Assembly: GCA_020216845.1 (NCBI GenBank)
Contig: JAIWNK010000118.1
Span: 1-10,000, forward strand
Source: Anaerolinea sp.
GTDB lineage: Bacteria; Chloroflexota; Anaerolineae; Anaerolineales; Anaerolineaceae
Reading direction: 5' to 3'
Length of the DNA: 10,000 nt
Positions 1-6,431 of the stretch are shown here, one piece after another. The number at the start of each line of letters is the position of its first letter. Within the stretch, counting starts at the first letter, position 1. The position numbers and the translations under genes are program-made. Below the pieces are notes generated by a model that saw nothing but the letters and a program-made list of their open reading frames with translations, searched no databases and was not told where the DNA came from.

Positions 1-564
1 CAGCACCGCTCCCAATGTTTCGTCCGCCCAGGTTTCAATAAACAACTTGTGAAACTCGCGGTGCTCATCGGGCGCAAAGCCCAACAGCCATTCTGCATAA
101 GAAGTTACATCCAACAAACGCTGCTCGGCACTGTGATTAACAAGGCGCAGCTGAAAAATCTCCAACGGCGCATCCGGGGCAACAAACACGGTCAACTCGC
201 TTTCAATCTGCTCCACTTCTTGGGTAAAGCGTGAGTACCCCGGCCCATGTGCCACCTCATAACGATCGCCAAGACGCATGACCGGTTTATACGTCGCTGA
301 CCAAAAGGTTTGCCGCTGCCGATCGCGCAGGTACAGATATTTGCCCCAATTGTCACGAATCAGATCCTGAAAGGCGCGTGTGATGCGGTTCTGCCCGGCA
401 TTTCCCCGCCAGCTATAACCAGACCCCGTCTGTGAAACCATCATGCTGTAATCGCCATTGCTGATGATATTCCCCCACGGACGCGGTGTGTGTGGTGTTG
501 TAATCACATATTCTCGCCCATCGCGGGTAAAATAGCCATATTTGCTTTTGAACTGCACTTCCAT
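1..564 (-). CDS. GH94-family glycoside phosphorylase, N-terminal part (gene runs off the left edge)
   Basis: Reading the minus strand from the ATG at 564 gives 188 uninterrupted codons to the window edge, so the 3' part is missing; whole GH94 enzymes are usually about 800 aa or more. The start Y-G-Y-F-x(3)-G-R-E-Y-V-I-T-T-P-x-T-P-R-P-W, then N-G-D-Y and T-G-S-G-Y-S-W, and later G-Y-S-R-F, is the typical N-terminal beta-sandwich of GH94 (the former 'glycosyltransferase 36' family). Family members reversibly phosphorolyse cellobiose, cellodextrins, chitobiose, laminaribiose or beta-1,2-glucans, releasing glucose (or GlcNAc) 1-phosphate. The catalytic Asp lies downstream of the edge, so the substrate cannot be assigned. 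The W-x-G-N-x(3)-N-R motif near residue 83 is, from memory, closer to NdvB-like or beta-1,2-glucan members than to classical cellobiose phosphorylase; this is a weak inference. There is no signal peptide, so the protein is probably cytoplasmic. CTGAGGTG (568-575) is a good ribosome site for this ATG. The gene diverges from a GH3 beta-glucosidase, which fits shared use of beta-glucosides. Confidence 0.88.
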   Translation of the reverse strand, partial: MEVQFKSKYGYFTRDGREYVITTPHTPRPWGNIISNGDYSMMVSQTGSGYSWRGNAGQNRITRAFQDLIRDNWGKYLYLRDRQRQTFWSATYKPVMRLGDRYEVAHGPGYSRFTQEVEQIESELTVFVAPDAPLEIFQLRLVNHSAEQRLLDVTSYAEWLLGFAPDEHREFHKLFIETWADETLGAVL

Positions 565-622
565 GCGCACCTCAGCTAATTGCCATCTTTTCTTTTTGCC
601 AATCTTGCGGTACACTACTCAG

Positions 623-636
623 GTGAAACGTTTCAC
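623..636. promoter_or_regulatory. LacI-family-type operator between divergent GH94 and GH3 genes
   Basis: GTGAAACGTTTCAC is a perfect 14-bp palindrome with a central CG, the hallmark of operators bound by LacI/GalR-family repressors. It lies 58 bp upstream of the GH94 ATG and 65 bp upstream of the GH3 ATG, so one bound dimer could control both genes. No lacI-type gene is visible in the window; the regulator would be encoded elsewhere. Symmetry does not extend beyond the 14 bp. The inference is sugar-responsive repression of both genes. Confidence 0.75.
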
Positions 637-644
637 TAACGTAG

Positions 645-653
645 TAATAAAAT
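645..653 (+). promoter_or_regulatory. possible -10 region for the GH3 gene
   Basis: TAATAAAAT is the most -10-like stretch between the operator and the GH3 start. It lies just downstream of the palindrome, where a bound repressor would block RNA polymerase. No convincing -35 is found at the expected distance, so this is a weak call. The GH3 start itself has AAGAGGT at 691-697, a near-consensus ribosome site with a 4-nt spacer. No clear promoter for the leftward GH94 gene could be picked in this 137-bp intergenic region. Confidence 0.25.
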
Positions 654-701
654 AGCACGTTTTCAACCCGTTGTCAAGTCATTTTTTCTCAAGAGGTAGA
701 C

Positions 702-2819
702 ATGTCTCAAGACGCAGAACTTTTCATACAACAATTGCTGGCCCAGATGACGTTGCAAGAAAAAATCGGTCAGCTGCACCAGGTCTCCCCTGGCGGCGAC
801 TTTGACCTCAACCTTCTCCGAACTGGCCAGGTCGGCTCGCTGTTCAATGCCGATGGTGCCCTCACCGGTCAGGGCTTTTCCAAGTCCAGCAGCGCCGAAC
901 AAATCAACCATCTACAACAGCAAGCGCTTTCCGCCCGGCTGCACATCCCGCTCATCTTTGGGCGTGATGTCATTCACGGCTTCCGTACCATTTTCCCCAT
1001 TCCGCTGGCACAAGCAGCAAGCTTCAACCCCGAGCTTGCCGAACAAGCCGCTGCCGCCACAGCTCGCGAAGCCAGCGCCACCGGAATCCGCTGGACATTC
1101 GCCCCCATGCTCGATATTGCCCGCGACCCGCGCTGGGGTCGCGTCGCCGAAGGCAATGGCGAGGATCCTTACCTGGGAGCACAGATGGCCGCTGCGCTGG
1201 TGCGCGGCTACCAGGGCGACGACCTCTCCGCCCCAGACCGCATTGTTGCCTGCGCCAAACACTACGTTGGCTATGGCACCGCCGAAGGCGGTCGCGATTA
1301 TGAAGGCGGAGAAGTCTCTGAGCCCACCTTGCGCGATGTCTATCTGCCCCCCTTTCAAGCCGCAGTGCAGGCCGGTGTGGGCACGCTCATGTCCGCCTTC
1401 ATCGACCTAAACGGCATCCCGGCCACGGCCAACCATCATCTGCTGACCGAAATCTTACGCGGCGAATGGGGCTTTGATGGCTTTGTCGTCTCCGATTGGG
1501 AATCGATCAAAGAGCTGATTGCTCATGGCGTTGCCGAGGACGAAGCACACGCCGCCCGCCTGGCCTTACATGCCGGCGTAGACATGGATATGGTCAGCGC
1601 CGTTTATCACCGCACCCTGGCCGATAGCCTGGCCAAGGGATTGCTGCCGATCGAAGAAGTTGACCAGGCCGTCCTGCGCATTCTGCGCATCAAACAACGC
1701 GCCGGGCTCTTCGATCAGCCCTTCACCGATCCACAACGCGAAAAGCAAGACCTGCTGCGCCCTGAAGCACGTCAACTGGCGCGTGAATTTGCCCGGCAAA
1801 GCATTGTGTTGCTCAAAAATCAGGCCAATCTTTTGCCTTTACAAGGCATTCGCCGATTGCTCGTCACAGGGCCTTTCTTGCGCGCTCGCGCCGAATTGTT
1901 TGGTACCTGGACGCCTGACGGACGGGGCGAAGACGTGACCCCATTGGATGAGGGGCTGCGTCAGCACACACCGCGCACCACCGAGCTCTGGTTTGCCGAT
2001 TCGACCGACATGGCCCTGCACATGGCCCATCACAGCGATGCCATCCTGCTCTTGCTCGGCGAACACCCGGTGCGCTCCGGCGAAAACGGCAATGTCAGCG
2101 ACTTGCGCCTTCCCCCCGGCCAAAGCGAATTCCTGGCTGCCCTGGCCGAACTGGGCAAGCCGATCGTCCTGGTCATCTTTGCCGGTCGCCCACTGGCATT
2201 GGAAAAAGAAATCCCCCTGGCCAATGCCGTGCTGTATACCTGGCATCCGGGCATTGAAGGCGCAGCAGCCCTGGCCGAAATTCTGTTCGGAGAAGCCGCT
2301 CCTTCGGGCCGGCTGCCGATTACTTTTCCGCGCCGCACCGGTCAGGTGCCCATCTATTACAACCACAAGAACTCAGGCCGTCCGGTCGGTTCCAGCGATT
2401 TGTTCATCACCCGTTACAGCGACCTGCTGCCCCGGCCACTCTTCCCCTTTGGATATGGCCTCACCTACACCCAGTTCTCCTACAACGACCTTCGGCTCAG
2501 CAGCTCAACCCTGCGCAAACAATTGCAGGTTCAATGCACCCTGACCAATTGTGGCACACGCCCGGGCAGCGAAGTCGTGCAACTCTACTTGCATGACCGC
2601 GTAGGCTCGCTCACCCGTCCAGTGCGAGAACTGAAAGGCTTCCAGCGCGTCACCCTTCAGCCCGGCGAAAGTCAAATCGTCACCTTCACCCTGACGGAAG
2701 AGCAGCTCGCCTTCACCCGCAGTGATGGCAGCCATGGTGCCGAACCCGGCTGGTTTGATGTTTGGGTAGCCCCCGATAGCAGCAGCGGCCTGCACGCTGA
2801 ATTCCGTTACGAAGGCTGA
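702..2819 (+). CDS. glycoside hydrolase family 3 beta-glucosidase (BglX-like), cytoplasmic
   Basis: A 705-aa GH3 exo-acting enzyme that should remove beta-linked glucose (or a related sugar) from the non-reducing ends of oligosaccharides or glucosides. The TIM-barrel domain covers roughly residues 1-340, with substrate-site motifs F-G-R-D-V-I-H-G (86-93), P-R-W-G-R (143-147), A-K-H-Y (185-188) and the nucleophile Asp265 in V-V-S-D-W. The alpha/beta sandwich domain follows at about 365-600, with the acid/base candidate Glu461 in R-S-G-E-N-G-N. A C-terminal fibronectin-III-like domain runs from about 610 to 700. Both catalytic residues are present, so the enzyme should be active. E. coli BglX is periplasmic and carries a signal peptide; this protein begins directly with M-S-Q-D-A-E and the barrel's first helix, so it is probably cytoplasmic. 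It diverges from a GH94 gene across a LacI-type operator, suggesting induction by a beta-oligosaccharide. Linkage specificity (beta-1,2, 1,3 or 1,4) cannot be told from sequence. It converges with pstB, leaving 21 bp between stops and no evident terminator. Confidence 0.93.
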   Translation: MSQDAELFIQQLLAQMTLQEKIGQLHQVSPGGDFDLNLLRTGQVGSLFNADGALTGQGFSKSSSAEQINHLQQQALSARLHIPLIFGRDVIHGFRTIFPIPLAQAASFNPELAEQAAAATAREASATGIRWTFAPMLDIARDPRWGRVAEGNGEDPYLGAQMAAALVRGYQGDDLSAPDRIVACAKHYVGYGTAEGGRDYEGGEVSEPTLRDVYLPPFQAAVQAGVGTLMSAFIDLNGIPATANHHLLTEILRGEWGFDGFVVSDWESIKELIAHGVAEDEAHAARLALHAGVDMDMVSAVYHRTLADSLAKGLLPIEEVDQAVLRILRIKQRAGLFDQPFTDPQREKQDLLRPEARQLAREFARQSIVLLKNQANLLPLQGIRRLLVTGPFLRARAELFGTWTPDGRGEDVTPLDEGLRQHTPRTTELWFADSTDMALHMAHHSDAILLLLGEHPVRSGENGNVSDLRLPPGQSEFLAALAELGKPIVLVIFAGRPLALEKEIPLANAVLYTWHPGIEGAAALAEILFGEAAPSGRLPITFPRRTGQVPIYYNHKNSGRPVGSSDLFITRYSDLLPRPLFPFGYGLTYTQFSYNDLRLSSSTLRKQLQVQCTLTNCGTRPGSEVVQLYLHDRVGSLTRPVRELKGFQRVTLQPGESQIVTFTLTEEQLAFTRSDGSHGAEPGWFDVWVAPDSSSGLHAEFRYEG

Positions 2820-2840
2820 TTCAACACAGACGCCCACGGC

Positions 2841-3599
2841 CTACCCAAATCGGCCTTCGATATACTCCTGAGTGCGGCGATCGCGTGGACGAACGAAAAT
2901 TTGCCCGCGATCGCCCCATTCAATTAACTCACCCTGCAAGAAGAATGCCGCCTGATCCGCCACACGCGCCGCCTGCTGCACATTGTGAGGTGCAATCACA
3001 ATCGTATACACATCCTTCAACGTTTGCATCATCTCCTCAATGCGTGCCGTTGAAATGGGGTCGAGGGCTGAGGTCGGTTCATCCAACAACACCACCTCCG
3101 GCTGCAAGGCCAAAGTACGCGCCAGGCACAACCGCTGCTGCTGCCCACCTGACAGTGCAAAGCCAGAAGCATCCAACCGGTCATAAACCTCTTCCCATAA
3201 CATGGCTTGGCGCAGCCCGCGCTCAACCGCCTCATCCAGCCTGGCCTTGCGCCGCTCCCCCATAATCCGCAGGCCATAGCACACATTCTCATAAATTGAA
3301 AGCGGCAGCGGTGCCGGGCGCGAAAACACAATCCCCACCTTACGGCGCAGTTCAACCACATCTACCGTCGGCGAAAGCAAATCCTGACCATGGAACAGCA
3401 CCCGCCCGCTCACCTGTTTGACATCCGCCAAATCATTCAACCGGTTGAGCACGCGCAGCAAAGTAGATTTTCCTCCCCCCGCTGGCCCAAACAACACCGT
3501 GATGGCATGTTCCGGAATGCGCATACTGACGCCGCGCAAACTTTCATTGTTATCAGAATACGTCAAACGCAAATCTTCGATCTCAAAAATATCGCTCAT
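2841..3599 (-). CDS. pstB: phosphate ABC transporter ATP-binding protein PstB
   Basis: This 252-aa ATPase would power the PstSCAB high-affinity phosphate importer at the inner face of the membrane; E. coli PstB is 257 aa. Visible motifs are Walker A G-P-A-G-G-G-K-S-T (38-46), signature L-S-G-G-Q-Q-Q-R (149-156), Walker B V-V-L-L-D-E-P (169-175) with the D-loop S-A-L-D-P, and the H-loop His205 in A-P-H-N-V-Q-Q-A. S-I-Y-E-N-V (101-106), N-V-Q-Q-A-A-R-V-A-D and the C-terminal Y-I-E-G-R-F-G are characteristic of PstB. Two sites depart from the usual PstB: the Q-loop reads V-F-S-R-P (91-95) with Ser93 (codon TCG, 3321-3323) where Gln is expected, and the segment before the H-loop His is A-P rather than V-T. 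AAGGAAGG just upstream, running into the pstA stop region, is a strong ribosome site. It is the last gene of the operon, 15 nt after pstA. No phoU follows. Confidence 0.93.
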   Translation of the reverse strand: MSDIFEIEDLRLTYSDNNESLRGVSMRIPEHAITVLFGPAGGGKSTLLRVLNRLNDLADVKQVSGRVLFHGQDLLSPTVDVVELRRKVGIVFSRPAPLPLSIYENVCYGLRIMGERRKARLDEAVERGLRQAMLWEEVYDRLDASGFALSGGQQQRLCLARTLALQPEVVLLDEPTSALDPISTARIEEMMQTLKDVYTIVIAPHNVQQAARVADQAAFFLQGELIEWGDRGQIFVRPRDRRTQEYIEGRFG

Positions 3600-3614
3600 C
3601 GTCGTTGGCCTTCC

Positions 3615-4505
3615 TTACCATTCGCGCCGGGCGCGCGCCCGCGAACGGATCAGCGTCGCCACCAGGTTCATCCCCAGCACAAACACCAGCAGCACCAACA
3701 CCGTTCCAAATTGAATCTGCACCGGCATCCCCGGCACCTGCGTTGAAATCACAAAAATATGATACGGCAGGGCCATGGTTGCATCGAGCGGCGATTGAGG
3801 TAAGCGCGGCAAGAAAAAAGCCGCCCCCGTGAACAAAATTGGCGCCGTCTCGCCCGCTGCTCGCTCCAACCCCAAGATCACCCCAGTCAAGATCCCCGGC
3901 AGCGCTTGCGGCAACACCACTCGCCAAATCGTCTGCCAGCGCGTTGCCCCTAACGAGATGCTCACCACCCGAAACGACTGCGGCACAGAACGCAAAGCCT
4001 CTTCGGTTGTGCTGATAATCACCGGCAACGTCATAATCGCCAGAGTCAACGAAGCCGCCAGAATACTTGTCCCAAACCCCAAGAAAATCACAAACAACCC
4101 AAAGCCAAACAAACCATATACCACCGAAGGAATGCCAGCCAGGTTGATGATTGCAATCCGAATCAGGCGTGTCCAGGCGTTATCTGCCGCATATTCGGCA
4201 ATATAAACCCCCGCTGCAACGCCGAGCGGCACAGCAAATACCGCCGTTCCCAAGGTCAGATACACCGTGCCAATAATTGCTGGCAAAATGCCACCAGCGC
4301 GCATACCTTCGCGCGGCATCGCCGTCAAAAATTCCCAGTCAATGGATGGCACCCCGCGCACGACAATATACACCACCACCAAGAAGATTGGCAGCACCGT
4401 GATCAAACTGATCAGTCGCAACAGGCCATAGCCCAATTGTTGCACACGGCGCGGCGTCAATCCCTGCCGATTGACCGACGAGAGCATCATAGGGCGTTCG
4501 TTCAT
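3615..4505 (-). CDS. pstA: phosphate ABC transporter permease PstA
   Basis: A 296-aa inner-membrane permease, the same length as E. coli PstA, which would form the phosphate channel with PstC. Hydrophobic segments lie at about 28-50, 73-103, 115-148, 150-166, 203-229 and 265-286, fitting the six-helix PstA topology. The cytoplasmic EAA loop that contacts PstB is clear: E-E-A-L-R-S-V-P (168-175) through L-G-A-T-R-W-Q-T-I-W and L-P-Q-A-L-P-G-I-L-T-G, ending in R-A-A-G-E-T-A-P (215-222), a family hallmark. The frame stays open upstream to 4832, but that extension is a shadow of pstC with no permease features. The true start is the ATG at 4505, which overlaps the pstC stop as ATGA. GGAG (4517-4520) sits 11 nt upstream, so translation is probably coupled to pstC. 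Confidence 0.93.
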   Translation of the reverse strand: MNERPMMLSSVNRQGLTPRRVQQLGYGLLRLISLITVLPIFLVVVYIVVRGVPSIDWEFLTAMPREGMRAGGILPAIIGTVYLTLGTAVFAVPLGVAAGVYIAEYAADNAWTRLIRIAIINLAGIPSVVYGLFGFGLFVIFLGFGTSILAASLTLAIMTLPVIISTTEEALRSVPQSFRVVSISLGATRWQTIWRVVLPQALPGILTGVILGLERAAGETAPILFTGAAFFLPRLPQSPLDATMALPYHIFVISTQVPGMPVQIQFGTVLVLLVFVLGMNLVATLIRSRARARREW

Positions 4506-5410
4506 GATAACAATCGCTCCGCGCGCTTGCGTTGTCGAAAACTGACCGAAGAGGCCAGCACATTGACCACGAGCGAGAACAGAAACAACACAATCCCGAT
4601 CAGGAACAACACCTGATAATGCGCGCTCCCCGTCGCCACCTCGCCCATCTCTGAGGCAATCGTTGCCGTCATTGTGCGCACTGGCATAAACAAAGCATCC
4701 AGGCCATGCGGCAACGTTGGCGCATTGCCTGTAACCATCATCACCGCCATCGTCTCCCCCAAAGCACGCCCCATGCCCAGCATCACCGCCGTCAACACCC
4801 CCGAGCGCGCTGCCGGCAAGGTCACGCCCCAAATCGTCTGCCAGGGCGTTGCCCCCACGGCAAGCGCCGCCTGACGATAAGCAGCCGGCACGGTGTTAAG
4901 CGCATCTTCCGCAATCGAAACAATCGTTGGAATAGCGATCAGTCCCAACAGCAAAGCACCCGCAAAAGCCGTCAAGCCGGTCGGCAAGTCCAACAAACGG
5001 CGCAACAGCGGTGCAGCAGCAATAATGCCCAAAAAGCCAAGCACCACCGAGGGCAGCCCCGCCAACACTTCAACCAAAGGTTTCACCACCTCGCGGGTTG
5101 AACTAGGCGCCACCTCAGAAAGATAAATTGCCGTCCCAACCCCCAATGGCACCGAAACCAACATAGCCCCCAGCGTCACAATCAGCGAACCGGAAATCAA
5201 TGGCAAAATGCCAAAATAGCCCTCAATCGGATACCAGCGATCGGTAAACAGCTCCCCAATGCCCACATCCGCTAACGCCGGCAACCCCTCTTTCATCAAG
5301 AAGATAAAGATCAGTGTCACCAGCAAAATGCTAGAATACCCTGAAAGTCGAATCAACAGCGTCACCAGACGGTCTTGTTGGGGAGCAGTTTGCTTTGTTT
5401 GCCTCGTCAC
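4502..5410 (-). CDS. pstC: phosphate ABC transporter permease PstC
   Basis: A 302-aa inner-membrane permease that would pair with PstA; E. coli PstC is 319 aa. Hydrophobic spans are visible at about 25-39, 68-98, 113-137, 145-165, 205-227 and 266-288. The EAA loop reads A-E-D-A-L-N-T-V-P (167-175), then A-V-G-A-T-P-W-Q-T-I-W (184-194) and L-P-A-A-R-S-G-V-L-T, followed by R-A-L-G-E-T-M-A-V (215-223), the PstC version of the motif. The segment W-Y-P-I-E-G-Y-F-G-I-L-P-L (59-71) is the conserved PstC stretch before the second helix. The start is a GTG at 5408-5410, chosen because a strong GGAGGTG lies 5 nt upstream. It is the second gene of the operon, 42 nt after pstS, and shares an ATGA stop/start overlap with pstA. 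Confidence 0.93.
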   Translation of the reverse strand: MTRQTKQTAPQQDRLVTLLIRLSGYSSILLVTLIFIFLMKEGLPALADVGIGELFTDRWYPIEGYFGILPLISGSLIVTLGAMLVSVPLGVGTAIYLSEVAPSSTREVVKPLVEVLAGLPSVVLGFLGIIAAAPLLRRLLDLPTGLTAFAGALLLGLIAIPTIVSIAEDALNTVPAAYRQAALAVGATPWQTIWGVTLPAARSGVLTAVMLGMGRALGETMAVMMVTGNAPTLPHGLDALFMPVRTMTATIASEMGEVATGSAHYQVLFLIGIVLFLFSLVVNVLASSVSFRQRKRAERLLS

Positions 5411-5415
5411 ACGCG

Positions 5416-5422
5416 CACCTCC
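5416..5422 (-). promoter_or_regulatory. strong ribosome-binding site fixing the GTG start of pstC
   Basis: The minus strand reads GGAGGTG, close to the full anti-Shine-Dalgarno complement, with a 5-nt spacer to the GTG at 5410. It lies in the 42-nt pstS-pstC gap and supports the non-ATG start. Confidence 0.75.
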
Positions 5423-5452
5423 GTCACACAGATAGTCCAGCGTCCAACAACT

Positions 5453-6340
5453 TCATGGGTTCGTCAACACTGGCACAAACCCCAATTCGGTAACGATCGC
5501 CTGTCCAGATGGGGAAAGCAACCAATCCAAATATGCTTTCACCAGGCCGGTTGGCGGGTTTTGCAACGTGTACATATACAAATCGCGCGCAATTGGATAT
5601 TGACCGTTGTTCACCGTTTCAACCGAGGGCAACACAAACGGCCCGTTAGGGTCCGCTGAAACAGCAATCGTTTTCACATCCGCCGTAACATAGCCAAGTC
5701 CATCATATCCAATTGCGTTGGGGTTATCACTCACCTCAGCAATAATGCCCTCTGAAGAAGGCATCAGCAGCGTATCTGCCGAAAAAATTGTCTTATCGTC
5801 CTTGTTGCCCAAACGCAAGACGGTCTCCAAGAAGTAAACATGCGTGCCCGAATTCGTCTCGCGTGAAAGGCGCACAATGGGTCGGTCTTCTCCGCCGACC
5901 TCACTCCAATTGTTAATCTTGCCGCGATAAATCAGCGAAATCTGCTCCAGGGTAAGATGATCCACCGGGTTTTGGGGGTGGACAATCACGGCAATTGCAT
6001 CGCGCGCCACCACAAATTCCATCGGCGAATAGCCCGCCTGCTGCGCTTGCGCCAATTCCTCTTCCTTCATTTGCCGCGAAGCATTGGCAAGATCCACCGT
6101 ACCATTCATCAGTGCCGCAATCCCCGTCCCAGAGCCGCCCCCCGTAACCGAAATGCGCACCTGCGGATTCTCCTGCTGATAGCGCTCCGCCCAGGCCAGG
6201 GCCAGGTTAACCATCGTATCAGAGCCTTTGTTCTGCAAATAGAAAGCAGCTTCCTCTTGCTGCTGCGCCGCCGAGCGGCAGCTTACCAACAGCAACAAAA
6301 GCAACCCCCATCCCAGCCAGCCAAGCCAATATCGTTTCAC
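5453..6340 (-). CDS. pstS: phosphate-binding lipoprotein PstS
   Basis: A 295-aa phosphate-binding protein that would deliver phosphate to PstCA outside the cytoplasmic membrane. It has a lipoprotein signal: basic K-R, a hydrophobic core at 9-18, and lipobox L-V-S-C with the lipidated Cys at 21. Binding-protein motifs include G-S-D-T-M (39-43), V-T-G-G-G-S-G-T-G (65-73), D-L-A-N-A-S-R (83-89), I-Y-R-G-K-I-N-N-W (137-145) and S-R-E-T-N-S-G-T (159-166), the phosphate-contact loops of the PstS/PBP-like family. E. coli PstS is 346 aa and periplasmic; shorter lipidated forms occur in other phyla. The start is a GTG at 6338-6340: an in-frame stop lies upstream, no other standard start codon falls between, and the next Met (43) is inside the mature protein. 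No Shine-Dalgarno sequence precedes this GTG. It is the first gene of pstSCAB. Confidence 0.92.
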   Translation of the reverse strand: MKRYWLGWLGWGLLLLLLVSCRSAAQQQEEAAFYLQNKGSDTMVNLALAWAERYQQENPQVRISVTGGGSGTGIAALMNGTVDLANASRQMKEEELAQAQQAGYSPMEFVVARDAIAVIVHPQNPVDHLTLEQISLIYRGKINNWSEVGGEDRPIVRLSRETNSGTHVYFLETVLRLGNKDDKTIFSADTLLMPSSEGIIAEVSDNPNAIGYDGLGYVTADVKTIAVSADPNGPFVLPSVETVNNGQYPIARDLYMYTLQNPPTGLVKAYLDWLLSPSGQAIVTELGFVPVLTNP

Positions 6341-6347
6341 GCAACCG

Positions 6348-6353
6348 ATTATA
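6348..6353 (-). promoter_or_regulatory. -10 box of the pstSCAB promoter
   Basis: The minus strand carries a perfect TATAAT ending 7 nt before the pstS GTG. Transcription from it would start at or next to the start codon, giving a leaderless or nearly leaderless mRNA. The best -35 candidate, TTGGGC (6373-6378), has a 19-nt spacer and matches poorly. This suggests an activator-dependent promoter, as expected for phosphate-starvation genes, but I see no recognisable Pho box. Confidence 0.6.
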
Positions 6354-6386
6354 ACGCAAAATCCGCCGCAAAGCCCAAATTCAGAG

Positions 6387-6392
6387 TATAAT
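6387..6392 (+). promoter_or_regulatory. -10 box of the gyrA promoter
   Basis: A perfect TATAAT on the plus strand, 39 nt before the gyrA ATG. Transcription would start near 6399, giving a leader of about 33 nt that contains the ribosome site. There is no good -35 at 16-18 nt spacing; that stretch is GC-rich and overlaps the -35 area of the divergent pst promoter. Confidence 0.6.
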
Positions 6393-6416
6393 CAAGGATT
6401 GTTACGTTCACGCACT

Positions 6417-6424
6417 GGAAAGGT
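6417..6424 (+). promoter_or_regulatory. ribosome-binding site fixing the gyrA ATG
   Basis: GGAAAGGT lies 7 nt before the ATG at 6432 and favours that start over the upstream in-frame TTG at 6399, which coincides with the predicted transcription start. Confidence 0.65.
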
Positions 6425-6431
6425 CACCCCC

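Noticed and set aside
912..2366. Long antisense open frames across the GH3 gene
   Set aside because: They are low-complexity Gly/Ala/Gln-rich frames produced by the GC-biased codon use of GH3, with no recognisable domain or ribosome site. GH3 motifs cover the same DNA.
2839..2856. GGCC...GGCC inverted repeat between GH3 and pstB as a bidirectional terminator
   Set aside because: Only 4 bp pair, the flanks do not extend the stem, there are no T-runs, and it overlaps the pstB coding end.
4506..4832. Upstream extension of the pstA frame (would give a 405-aa protein)
   Set aside because: The added 109 residues are Gly/Ala/Asp-rich shadow translation of pstC in another frame. The ATGA overlap at 4502-4505 and the permease alignment mark the true start.
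6333..6340. CGTTTCAC at the pstS start as a second LacI-operator half-site
   Set aside because: It matches only one half of the palindrome with no second arm, and is explained by the pstS codons GTG AAA CG.
5957..6391. 144-codon plus-strand frame opposite pstS
   Set aside because: It is Arg/His/Gln-rich and wholly antisense to the signal peptide and binding domain of pstS; it is a shadow frame.
6399..6431. TTG start for gyrA adding 11 residues
   Set aside because: The TTG lies at the predicted transcription start with no ribosome site, while ATG 6432 has GGAAAGGT at correct spacing and gives a normal GyrA N-terminus.
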